From Siniperca chuatsi (Eukaryota; Chordata; Actinopteri; Centrarchiformes; Sinipercidae), in assembly GCF_020085105.1 (NCBI RefSeq), contig NC_058063.1, positions 467,001 through 531,000 on the forward strand: DNA of 64,000 bases, in the 5' to 3' direction. This document shows, piece after piece, positions 22,225 through 33,900 of this stretch (its first letter is position 1; each line of letters opens with the position of its first letter). The notes under the pieces are model-generated. The model had not been told where the DNA came from, made no database searches, and saw only the letters and a list, made by a program, of their open reading frames with translations. Both the position numbers and the translations under genes were made by a program.

Positions 22225-25200
22225 TCATCCACTTTCTTTAATCTCCACACGTTCAAAGTAATCAAAGGATTCATACACTGCTACCTGACACTGAAAGAGA
22301 CAGAGAGATAAAAACAATTATTGCAAGCACACAGTGAACAGAAACTTCTTAACACTGCAGATGGGTATATAATCCTACCTTAATGAAACATATACTTTTT
22401 AATTGTTTCTGACAATGTATCGAGCATGTAGATTGTTGCTTTACTGGATTATATTGCACCTCCATATATGCCAATGATGTGGAAAAAAATACCTTATAAA
22501 ATGATGCCGTTTAATACAACAACACACAAAGTACAACCTGGAAAAATACTATAGTAGTGAGTAAACATGTAAACAACTAAAGTATTAGTCTCAACAAAAA
22601 TGGAACATTTTAAGTCAGGTATTATTTATTGAACAGCTGTATATTGTATATAGCTCACTGTATTACATCATACAGGTGTTACGATTTTTCAGGTCACTCA
22701 CTGTACAGTATATTGGACAGCCTATATTTTACAGTGAAAGACACCACAGTTTAATTTAATATCTTGAATCTTTCATCGAAATGTAATAAAACGTTTCTCT
22801 AAATAGGTTGAAATTTTAATCAAACCTGTCAATGTAAGATGCTGCATAACATAACATAACATTGGTAGCCAACAGTGGATCTGTAATTTGATGTAGCTTT
22901 CTTTGTCTATAAAATAACATTTGGTTCTGTTGTCCCTTTAGAAAGTAGGTCTACACATGCATATTTCACACCATTCACCACGTCACCCACCTTGTTTCAC
23001 ACTCATTATATAAACCCCACAAACAAAGCAATTCTGGAAAGAGTTTGGAAACTTAGGTGGTTTCCCTTTTCCTCACACTATTTGATTCCTTATTCAGGTT
23101 CAACAAAAAACCTGCCAGTCGGTTAGTGCCACATGATTTATTCTTTTTTTCTTTCAGTTTGCTACTGTTACTCTACACACAACATTTATGCACAAGTGTC
23201 TTTGTAGACTTGATACCATTAGACTCACCCACTGAGAAGAGCCTCTGGAAGAGCTGGTGCTCTGTTTGTCCATTTCTGCCTCCTCAGAGTCAATATGGGG
23301 AACCTCGTAGATCACCCTGGCTGCTTGTGCTGAACCCATGGGCCACACACACACACACACACAAATGATTAATAGGATCGTTGCTCAAAATACTGTAATA
23401 AAACACATAGAAGTGGCACACTTAAGCTTTATTTTAACTTAGCTGGGTATTACAGTCACTACTTCTTCCTCTGCTACTACTAGCACTACAACTGCTATTG
23501 CTACAACTACAAGGCTAATACTATTACCAATACACCATCCTATCTTCCATTTTCTACACCTGCTTATCCCTAGTCACAGTTATGGAGCCTACAGAAGTAA
23601 CCCAGGAAGGTCATTGTACTGCACTGCTAACAGACAGTGACAAGTGGCACCGCGTTTGGACTGCAACAGGAAACCATTGCTACAATTTCTCCTGAAACAC
23701 TATTCTCCCCCTCAGCAGTGCTAAGTTGGCTGAAATCATATACAGCCTGTAGCTCTAACCCCATTACAACAAGCAATTGCTCATCATTCTCAGCAGACAT
23801 CGTCCGTGGTGTACCACAAGGTTCAATTCTTGGCCCTGTACATTTCTCACTGAAATGATACCTTGTCATTTTTTGTGTTAAAACCTTGTGACGGCCCAAA
23901 TGTATAAAGACCCCTTATTTTTGCCTGTGCAGTCATGAAGTGTGTTAGCATACACACTAAAATCCTGGTTGTCAAAGTTATTTAAGGTTATGTGTTGCCC
24001 ATGTAAACGTCAAACGTGAATATGCTACCAGGAGTACTCCAACACAAACCGGGATACTACAGAATTAGAGACCAAAACAGAGGTTAAAGGAGAGTGAATA
24101 TTGGACATGCATTCATTAGATTGCCAGAAACATGACTCTAAATTCTAATGTTGCTCCTTGTCTGTTGGATGTGTAATAGGCAACTGTTTGCTGAATATAA
24201 AGTGATAATATGTCACTGTTGTGATTTCAGCTTTTTGCGCTGCCAAAAATATGGTTAATGCAGGTTTAAGAATTTATTTTGGGATCCTATTGGTCATCTA
24301 TAAAGCACAGTAAGGTTTAGCATCAATTTCCTATTGGTCAAAAGTTTATTTTATTTACTCCTCAGTTCAAACTTAAGACCATAAGTTACTGCTCTGTTAA
24401 TGTATAGGTTTGCTATACTGTATCGTGAAGCTTAAAACACACTGCTGCTTATGATTTTAAAAATCTATATTTTCTCACTTATAATACTTGTGGTGTCTAG
24501 CCATGCAGATATTTTTGGGTTTTATTTGCCCAGGTTTTGAGATGTCCATCTCTGACATTTCTGCTGCAAATGAAAACCCAATAAATTTGAAGTGAATGGA
24601 ATTTGGTTTGTGGCATTCAGAGCATTGAAAAAAATACATAAAATTAAATACATGTAATTACATAAGAAACAATGTCCTAGTTACTCAGAGCCCTAAAACC
24701 TTTGACAGCATGTTCTGTGGATTATCCTGAGTAACAGAAAGACTGTGGAGATACGGCTGTTGATTTTTTAAATGTAATTTTTCAATGCTGTGTGCAAAAT
24801 TCTATTCACCTCCATTTTTGACTCCAAGTCAAATTGAGTAAAAACTATCTGCATAGCTAGATACCACTAGAGGTAAGTAAGAAAATATATTTTTGTCATT
24901 TTGGTGAATCAACAATTTAATCTGGGCTAGTGCATCAATTGAGTTTCTTATGCTTGAATAATATGGTAATAATACATTTTTCCTGGTACCTTGTCTCCTT
25001 CGTAGAGTGCAGAAACACACAAGAGTGATGAAAAGTAATGGGCCCACTACAGCCAGGGAAATTATCATGGGAAATGGTAGAGGATTGTTGGTAGAATCTG
25101 GATGTCCATGTTCTGAGAAAAAAATGAAACACAAATTTTACAATGCTAATAAGGATTGAAGTGTTTCTTTTTACATAAAATGTGACTTGTGTGTGAATTA

Positions 25201-26181
25201 AAAAGATTTCATAAAAGTTGCACAAAAATCTGACAGAAATCCTGCATTAGTAGTTTATATACACAGTATAAAACAAGCAAGATTTGACTGATCTGAACAG
25301 ACCTCATTCTGCCTACACTTAATTATTAGCATTGGAAAACCAAGATATTAGTCAAACCCTTGCCAAGCAACTGGTGTTTTGTTATCTACCTCCTGCTGTG
25401 TTGTACTGTGTTGTGCTCTCTCTGTCTGTAACTGTGATGACAGTTCCATTTCCTTCAGCCACAGTTAAAAATGGTATCTCCACAGACAACTTGCAGATGT
25501 ATCTCCCCGAATCCTTTCTTGTGATATTCGCTAAGGTCAAGTTTGAGCAATCAGATGTCTCCTTTCGCAGAGATCCTTGAGAGTGATTCGTCAAGCCAAA
25601 AATCTCAATCTTTATATCTGTTTGATTTTTCAGCCAGTTAATTGTTATTCTTTCAAACTCCCTTGTCCAGCAGCAGGTGATATGTACTCTCTCCCCCTCC
25701 GTGACAGAGACATCAGGAGTCTGGGTAACAACAACTGTGCCTGATGAAACATCTATGAAGAGACAGAGTGATACATGAATTGGTAGTTCATCACAACACC
25801 GTACATATTGCATCATTTCAGAAGCCAAATCAGAAGCTAATTGTAGTGAGTAGTGAGTTTTTGGCAAACAAAATCAGAGAATATGTGCTATAAAGACATG
25901 GTTTAAAATCCATCATAGTGATTTAAGCAGATTTTTGCAAGTCAACAACCAAATAAAGTGATTATGCCACACCTTCAATATAGAAAGATATAGAATGGTG
26001 ACATTTTTTTCCATTTTTCTTTACAAATTTGAAACATGTTGGTTCAAATCATGAGCTATTAAAAATAACTAATCTATGAAACAGATGTGATATTAAAGGT
26101 TAAGTTGTTGTTTTTTTACTTACTCCAAGATGAGAGAGCACACAGAGAGACGCGTAGCAGACTGCTGAGTAGAAGCTTCAT
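22225..26181 (-). CDS. V-set immunoglobulin type I membrane receptor
   Basis: Five exons with GT-AG boundaries and consistent phases: 26124-26181 (signal peptide MKLLLSSLLRVSLCALSSW), 25390-25752 (V domain), 24990-25112 (stalk and membrane), 23229-23329 and 22225-22290 (cytoplasmic tail), giving 236 residues. The V domain has the disulphide pair in ITCCW and GRYICKL, the core tryptophan in INWLK, the DSGRY motif and a J-like end GNGTVITV. Five N-glycosylation sequons are visible. The membrane segment (about residues 156-177) has no charged residue and is followed by RRR. The tail holds tyrosines in VIYEVP, VYESF and DYFERV; none makes a canonical ITIM or ITAM, and YEVP fits an SH2-type YxxP site. 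It resembles fish leukocyte receptors, but I cannot name the family member. Confidence 0.78.
23343..23362. repeat. (AC)n microsatellite
   Basis: About ten AC units in the intron just upstream of the fourth exon of the V-set gene, close to its acceptor. Confidence 0.85.
23637..23860 (+). pseudogene. L2/CR1-type LINE RT fragment in intron
   Basis: Short plus-strand frame ending in the RT motif RGVPQGSILGPVHFSL, preceded by a LSWLKSY block. It lies inside an intron of the V-set gene, antisense to it, and is a truncated LINE remnant. Confidence 0.7.
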
Positions 26182-26454
26182 CCTTCCACACTGATTCACC
26201 ACTGAATACTGACACTCATCTCTTTACAGCTGCTCTAACTCCTTCCCACCATACACACACACACACGCACACAAACAAAAGTGTTTATTTTACTCTAACA
26301 CAAAATTACTGAAAAGGGTCGCCAACAAAATAGATGTTGAGGAGAGAAGCAGTTATATCACTATTTCCATAAAGGAATTTTCATTTAAATTAAAATAATG
26401 GCAAGATTGTCTTTGCCCAGACCTGTGTTTCAACTCTCAGGTGACACATTTGTG

Positions 26455-26930
26455 TCATAGTTTAAGGTTCTGTCACTTCCTGTTGTATTTTGTAGTATGT
26501 TCCTTCCCTTGTGTGTTTTGTGGGTTTATTACCTGTCTTTGTTTTCCCTCCAGTTTTGATTGTTGGGCCTTCCTTGATTGTTTGCACCTGTGTTTCGTTG
26601 TTTCACCTCCCCTAGGGTATTTAGTCTGTGTCTCTGTCTTTCTTTAGTGTTGGGTTATTGTTGTTAATACATGGTGTTGTTCCTGCCTTGAGTTTTGTTC
26701 TTGACCTTTGTGTGTGTCGCTGTTTGGTGCACCTTTTGTTGTACCTGGTTCCAGTGCCCAGTTCCCCGCATTTTTTTCGGTGAGTTCTGTTTTGGATTTT
26801 ATGTCTCCTGTGGACCTTGATTTGATTCTGAGATTTTATCTATGGAACTTTCTGTTGCTAGGATGAACTGGACAGACTGGGTTATGCTTGAGGCTAGGAA
26901 GGAGGCACTCAATGCTGCTAGAATCATGAT
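26455..26930 (+). repeat. Unclassified LTR-like repeat
   Basis: T- and G-rich stretch beginning TCATAGTTTAAGGTTCTGTC, with 'cacttcctgttgtattttgt', 'tgtgttttgtgggtttatta' and 'cctgccttgagttttgttct'. It resembles the minus-strand sequence at 11600-11960. It may be a solo LTR or the tail of a non-autonomous element. It has no long open frame. Confidence 0.45.
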
Positions 26931-27732
26931 ATAAATTTTAATTTGTTTTTGTTTTTTATTTTACTTTGCAATATACTGTTTATATAGAGGAAATTTAGAG
27001 AGAGACCTGTTGGGAAGGGGTAGGTCAGGGTCAAGGAGCAAAACAGAAGAGAAAAGTTACAGGTGCATGAGAATTTTTAATTTTTTTTCTTTGCCTTTTG
27101 TAGATCAGAGGTCTTCGGTTCTGCTGCGTGTTTCTGCTCTGAGCAGATTACACGGTGAAGCCAAGAGGAGAGAGTTCAGGTGGGTGTCTGCTCGTGATCA
27201 AGCCACACTGAGAGGGATACAGCCACGGCTATCTGCCGCAGTGAAGGATTGTGAGAGACTGAACCAATGATCGCTGACCTTTTTTATTGACCTGGTGAAA
27301 TCCGGGTCACAGGTCAGACTGGCCAATGCTGTTCCATGGCTCTCAGAATTGTGGGACAGATTCTGGGAGAGAATACGGTAACTGAACAAAAGTTCAGTTA
27401 ACAAATCACCCAAATGAATGACTTCATCTGTGGAGTCCCAACACCTTACCTTCATACTCGTTGTTTGAGTCCAGCTTTAAAGCGTAACATGGTTGTATGT
27501 TCAGTTATTGACAGAATATAAATGTTGATGTACTCTGGCAAACATTGTGGAAAATAAGGGCGGGGGAGAAGACTGACAAAGGTTGCTTGTGTTGTAAGTG
27601 GATTTTTTTATTTATTTTTTAATGGTGTCCTGCAGGTTTCCTACAGGTTGAGATGTTAATTTATTAGCGAGTTAGGCCTTGTTGCGGAACCCCTGATTTT
27701 TATGCCTCAGCAGTCTAAAACTGTACATATTG
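26931..27732. other. Non-coding, unassigned 86-codon frame
   Basis: A frame at 27010-27270 is rich in Arg and Ser and matches nothing I know. No splice context supports it, so I do not call it a gene. Confidence 0.4.
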
Positions 27733-28203
27733 AATCAAATACTTTTTTGATCCCCGAGGGGAAACTTTTGTTACAGCAGCTCACTATCAGGTCAGTGCAC
27801 ACAGGAACAGAAGTACTAAGCATCCACACCCACCTGGACAAGCCGGCAAGCACGGTGAGGATCATGTTTTTTGACTTCTCCAGTGCTTTCAACACAACCC
27901 AGCCCTGCTGGGTGAGAAGCTGGCAGCGATGCAGGTGGAAGCCCCCCCTTGTGTCCTGGATTGTGGACTACCTGACTGGCAGACCACAGCATGTGCGCCT
28001 GCAGCACTGTGTATATCAGACAGCGTGGTCAGCAACAGTGGGGCCCCTCAGGGGACCGTCCTCTCTCCCTTCCTCTTCACCATCTACACCACAGACTTCA
28101 GCCACCACGCAGAGTCCTGCCACCTTCAGAAGTTTTCTGATGACTCTGCTGTGGTGGGATGTATCAGCTGATGAGACAGAGTACAGGGCTGTGGTGGGTA
28201 ACT
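27733..28203. mobile_element. Rex1-like LINE with 5' inversion
   Basis: 27733-27820 is the Rex1-like 3' tail in minus orientation (TTGATCCCCGAGGGGAAACT, then 'caggtcagtgcacacagga'). 27821-28203 is Rex1 reverse transcriptase in plus orientation, with RIMFFDFSSAFNTTQP, LVSWIVDYLTGRPQH and, in another frame, GAPQGTVLSPFLFTIYTTDF. The head-to-head order within one short insertion is the product expected from twin priming. Confidence 0.75.
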
Positions 28204-28565
28204 TTGTTTCATGCCATGAAATGTTTATCCCATTAATGCATGTTACTAACTCAACATCTTTTCTCTCCTGTAGTTTGGTGCTTTCTCTCTCCTCTTTCCT
28301 TCTGTCGCTTTCCACAGGTATTTCCACCTCCGGAGCTGCAGAGTCTGGATCTGTGGTTGTGGGCCACCTACTGCCCCCGTGTTCCTGCTACTACAGTTAT
28401 TGGCTCTGTTACTATTACAGTCATTATTATTCATATGACTGTCATTCATATTATTAATTTATTAATTCTCTCACTCTCAAGAGTACGGTCTAGACCTGCT
28501 CTGTAGGGAAAAGTGCAATGAGATCTTCTGTCATGAATTGGCACTATATAAATAAAATTTAATAA
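28204..28565 (+). repeat. L2 3'-tail, plus orientation
   Basis: Same family as 503-1328 and 36614-37300 but on the plus strand. It has 'actcaacatcttttctctcc', CTTTCCACAGGTATTTCCAC, 'gtctagacctgctctgtagg' and the 3' end 'attggcactatataaataaa'. It directly follows the Rex1-like RT fragment. Confidence 0.8.
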
Positions 28566-28744
28566 GTTTAACAATGGCAGTGTTTGACAGGATTGTTATT
28601 TAGATTTCATTATATAGGTGGTATTTCTATGCTTAGTGTAAATGCAACCCTGTCTCTTGGAAATGACATTTGTATATTACTAAATTGTTTTCCCGTTTAC
28701 ATTGTTCTGACAAGTGATTGCTACTTGGATAATATTCAGAGGCA

Positions 28745-28748
<4 letters not shown>

Positions 28749-28776
<28 letters not shown>
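28749..28776. repeat. T(28) homopolymer
   Basis: 28 consecutive T. It may be the poly(A) relic of a minus-strand insertion, but no parent element is recognisable to its right. Confidence 0.9.
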
Positions 28777-29900
28777 GAGTGATTGAAGCACTACATTTAT
28801 GTACTGCACTGGAGTCACAGGGAGGTGATCAGGGTGGATGGAGGGTGTACAAAGTACAGTCACAGGTTTAAGCAACAAAATCACTTTACTTAAGGGTAGG
28901 AAAATATTGTGGTTTAAATGTTAATAAACACATTGCATCATCCTTCAAGTGACTGCAGAATTACTATTTTAAAAACCTGTAACCTAACCAAGTGACATAA
29001 CTATAAAAAGTTTAATAATGCTGTAGTCACGAGCAGATATTGTATTGCAAGATGGGATATTGTGGTGGAAAACAAATGAAATATGTTGTCAATGAACATT
29101 TTACTGATGTGTTTAGTATCAATGTTTTTGCATCCTGCCAGAAAAGTTAATTTCCTCACTATATTAATAATCCAGCCAGCATTTGTTTCCTTTAAAATGT
29201 ATTTGTCGCACATAAATTGTATATAAACATAATTTCTGAGTCAGGCTTGGTAAATGGCAATAACTGCAGTCGTGATTTTAGTAGCAGTAATGGATAAATT
29301 ACCAGTAGTTGTAGCAGCAGTATTGGTGGCAATAGCGGATGTAGTGCTACTTTTCTAGAGTCAATGAAGAGTTAAACTGTGCCGTTTCAAATGCACTGAA
29401 TAGATGTTGACTATTGGTACAAAATGTTTATATCTAAACATAATGGTTTTCCCATCATTTTTGGGTCATGATTCATTGATTAAAGGTGTGTGCCCGCACT
29501 GACTAAACACTACCACTATACTACCACTAAAAACATCAGCAATTCAAAGGTACAGTGACCTGTGTTTGTGTGTGTGAGAAGGGGGACTGTAATGGGTGTA
29601 ACTATTACAGTTGTTGATGGTTTGTTAGAACACCCCAACTCATTGCTTTCATCCCATAGTGAAAATAAAGTCTGACAAAATGTCTTTAGTTTTTTTTCTT
29701 ACCTTGAATATATCATAGGTTTTATACCTTAAGTTTCCATTCCTAAAGCAGACAAATTGTACTTGTAATTCTCTGCATTCTGGCATCTTACATACTAATC
29801 ACTTATGATGCAGCATAGATTGTTTTAAATGCATGAAAATGCGTTAAACTTTACTTACCACCAACAATGAAACGTTATGATGAAGCATGTATTATTATAG
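28777..29900. other. Non-coding, nothing recognised
   Basis: AT-rich. No supported exon or repeat apart from simple sequence. Confidence 0.4.
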
Positions 29901-29950
29901 ATCAGAATCAGAAATACTTTATTGATCCCCCTCGGTGAAGTGCATCAATA
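29901..29950 (-). repeat. Rex1-like 3' tail fragment
   Basis: ATCAGAATCAGAAATACTTT followed by ATTGATCCCCCTCGG, the same 3' end as at 6770 and 40145. Only about 50 bp are present. Confidence 0.8.
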
Positions 29951-30386
29951 TGCACTTCACATTACTTAACACTTACAATAATAACTTATGATACTGAATG
30001 GACTATTATAGCATACTATGAGTCCTTACTACAGTTGATTGTTGAGGTTTGTATAGGTGACTATTGGTAGTCATAATGTATTATAGGCCCCATCAACCTC
30101 TAGTTTATAACTAGTCAAGGGCATCCATAAGACACTTGAAGTTACAATTCAGTATAAATCACATTATGATAATATACTATAATGTTTTATGACTGTTGAT
30201 ATAGTGAATCAGAATGCATTGTGTGTTTATTTGTAGTCACAAAGCATTATGTATGCATTATAATTCACTATGAATGCCCCCATAACCCAAGTTATTTTCC
30301 CAAAGACTAGAGTTTAGATGAAGAAATATTCTCTTGAAAAACAATACTTACATTTTTGGGCAGCAGAAGAGACTGTGTTATTTTAC

Positions 30387-30390
<4 letters not shown>

Positions 30391-30441
<51 letters not shown>
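30391..30441. repeat. (AC)25 microsatellite
   Basis: Perfect dinucleotide run, likely to vary in length between individuals. Confidence 0.95.
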
Positions 30442-30442
<1 letters not shown>

Positions 30443-30978
30443 CTAAAAGCACAGTGTTTCACTATAGTGATTCACATTAAAATTAGGACTTGTGATTTGA
30501 CATGTACTATCCCACATTTTGCATTTCAGTGTGGAAATCCCATTCTGAGCACAATGAGACACAGGCAGTTAACAGCAGCTGAAAATCATTTTTTTTGCTG
30601 ATCTCCAGTGGTGTAAGTTCACACCTTGTTACAGGGATGTAGACGTGAATACAGGTAGGTTCAATACACATCATGGGTCATGGGTCATATAACATATTGT
30701 ATGGTAAGTGAAAATTTGTTTACAATTACAAATGTAAAACAATTTTTTGTTTTTGTCTGTGTAGCCAAATGAGTTGGTTGGTAAAAGAGGAGCTGCTCTT
30801 CTCTATCTGAAGAAGTGTTAATCAGTAAGATGAACCTATGTAAACTTTGGTTGGAATGAAAACAGTCAAGCTCGCAGTCTGATGACATTATGTCAAGCAG
30901 CTCCAGTTAAGTTGTAAAACTCCACCTACAGTAAATCAAGCCACTTCCTTACATATCAGTATTGATCTCCAGGGTTCA

Positions 30979-33900
30979 TCAGTTCCTGAGGACTCTAAAT
31001 GGGAGTCCATGTCCCGGTATGATGACATCAGCGGTGCGTAGCGCCTCATGGCGGCTGACCTCCTGAACTGCAGGGTTCATACTCAGATCCCGCCAGCTGT
31101 CCTCATCTGAGCAGCACTCAAATAAGTCCCCTGCAACAAGCACTGTCCCTGCCGAGGTTCCCTTCACCTGGACGCTGACATCTTGTCCTGAGTGGCCTGG
31201 ACTGGGAACTACAGATACCTGTGGTAGAGAAAAGACTGTAAAAACTGACACTGTCAGAGCCTGAGGGAAAACCAACAGAACAACCCATAAGGCTACGGAG
31301 TTCCGTCAGTCTGACTCCTCTTTTTTCTTTTTCTTTTTTGAGCTCTTTTCCTCTTTGTAGTCTGTTAGTTTTGTCAGCTATTTTTCGATTTAGTCTAAGT
31401 CCTGAGATCAAAAGCCCATGTTAGTTTTAGGCAGTCTTTTCCTTTTTATTTTTAAGTCAACTTAAACTCTGGACATTTTAGTCTTTTAGTCATTAAAGAG
31501 GTACTGCACACTTAAATGGGTTTTTTTGAGCTGTAAACTAAATTATATGACAGTACTGTGATGAAACACATCAATGGTGGTGTTAATATTGACATTCTTA
31601 CCAAATTTATGATAATCTGCATTTCATGGCTCAACACGCCATCTACTGTTTTAAATCACCCTGAACCTTGCAGGGCCAGTGCTGACAGAGTTGACCGTTT
31701 GGGAGTAATTTACATCATGCCATTTATATTTTTTTTTTTAAGCGTATTAACACCCTCTAATCAGATGTGGGCAGCCCATCTACCCCTGCCTTTGAGTGCG
31801 AGTCTGTGAAACAGCGCTCATTTTCAAATACAGTGGTGTGAAAAAGTGTTTGCCCCCTTCCTGATTTCTTATTTTTTTGCATGTTTGTCACACTTAAATG
31901 TTTCAGATCATCAAACAAATTTAAATATTAGTCAAAGATAACACAAGTAAACACAAAATGCAGTTTTTAAATGAAGGTTGTTATTATTAAGGGAAAACAA
32001 AATCCAAACCTACATGGCCCTGAGTGAAAAAGTCTCATCCAAGAGGTCACTAAAGACCCCACAACAACATCCAAAGAACTGCAGGCCTCACTTGCCTCAG
32101 TTAAGGTGTTCATGACTCCACCATAAGAAAGAGACTGGGCAAAAATGGCCTGCATGGCAAAGTTCCAAGACGAAAACCACTGCTGAGCAAAAAGAACACT
32201 AAGGCTCGTCTAATTTTTGCCAGAAAACATCTTGATGATCCCCAAGACTTTTGGGAAAATACTCTGACAAGATACAATACTGACAAGACAAAAATTTTAC
32301 TTTTTGGAAGGTGTGTCCCCCATTACATCTGGCGTAAAAGTAACACCGCATTTCAGAAAAAGAACCTCATACCATAAACAGTAAAATATGGTGGTGGTAG
32401 TGTGATGGTCTGGGGCTGTTTTGCTGCTTCAGCCCTGTAATATGGCGAAAAAATGGGCTCTTTCTATGCAAATGAGCCTCATTGCAAAAAAAAAGTCCAA
32501 TTCACAAACATCAGCGCTAATAGCCACACGCAGTTAGAGTAAAAATTATTTGCATCTTCAGAGAGTTGGTGGTAACTGAAGCACATTATAAATGTTGTCA
32601 AGTCCAGACTTTCCAGTGATCGTAGCAGCAGTGATTGTAGCCAGGCTAAGCAATAGCACATCACAGTACATCATATGCGCACAGATGGCACAGACAGTTC
32701 AATAGGCTACCTGAAATTCACCATAAGGGAATACAACTGTAAAACAACATAAAACCTACTGCTGTGAGAAATGGAGACGATGGTTACGCACTGTCCAGCT
32801 GAAGTAGAGTAAGAGAGAAAACAGTGCTCCATGTGCCCAGAGGCATGAGGAAGAGCGCACAGTTAAAGCACCATAAATAATCACTCTGACAAACACTCCA
32901 TACAGAGTCAGTCATAGAAAAACCAGAAACATCCCGCAGATAGAAACGAATGAGAAGCAGGGGGAAGTTAATAGATAATTAGCAAGGTGCGAAATTAACA
33001 CCTATCAAGAGCCAAATGCAGGTAGATTTTCCCTTTGGCGAGTAAATCTTGGAAGGCAAACAATTACCCACCACACTTATTTTATTTGTAAAATAAAATA
33101 AAAACCTATGCTGAGAGTCTCTACCACTATCACTTGCCGCCAGCCTGCTGCGGCAACTCAGTATCACACCAAAGCGTGTAATAGACACATGGCACCACCG
33201 TGGAAGTGTCATGTTTTCGACACATTCTCATTCCACAGTCAAGGTAGCAATAATAAATAGCAACGTCCAGTGAGACTTTCAAAATAATGCTTGCTGAGAA
33301 ACATTTCAGGTGATGGTCGCAGTTTGGTTAGGTTTAGGCACCAAAACTAATTGGTTAGGTTTAGGAAAAGATCATGGTTTGAGTTAGAATAAATACTTCC
33401 TTCAATGTACATCAAGTTGACTTTAGGTTTCACACGGGAAACAAGCCCCTGTCTTCTGTATGAATGCTCTGTGTTTGACCCATTACTTTTATGTTTGATC
33501 ATTAAGTACATTTAATAGCAAATACTTCAGTAGAATTTTGAGATCAAGACTTCTTGAGTTGTATTCAGCATTGAACTGATTAACCTTTGATCAATATATT
33601 AAAATAATTTTGCTTCAAATTTTGCTCTGGCCTCTTCTTTAAGTTTGTATTCAACATAATACCTTATTATCTCAATGAAATGTATTGAAACAAATGTATA
33701 TGTGACACAAATAGACAATTTTAGTATTGTGGCTGGTAAAAAATATGTTTGGCCGGTGGATTTTTTCATCTACAAGTCGGTGAGTCAAAAAGTTCATTTC
33801 AGACACTGATAATAGTTCAACATTTTAAGACATGATGAGTAAGAGGCCGTGACATCAGCTTCTGTGAGGACTGCTGTGTACAAACATGCACCAGGGTGCA

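Noticed and set aside
23637-23860. Possible plus-strand gene in the V-set intron
   Set aside because: Its only recognisable part is the LINE motif GVPQGSILGP; it is a repeat fragment.
24829-25134. Open frame continuing past the V-set membrane segment as a long tail
   Set aside because: A GT donor lies right after the CTLRRRQ coding sequence, and exons at 23229-23329 and 22225-22290 continue in the right phase. The read-through is intron.
27010-27270. 86-codon basic frame
   Set aside because: No known motif, no splice or promoter context, and length within chance expectation.
30356-30601. 81-codon frame with His-Thr repeats
   Set aside because: It is a translation of the (AC)n microsatellite.
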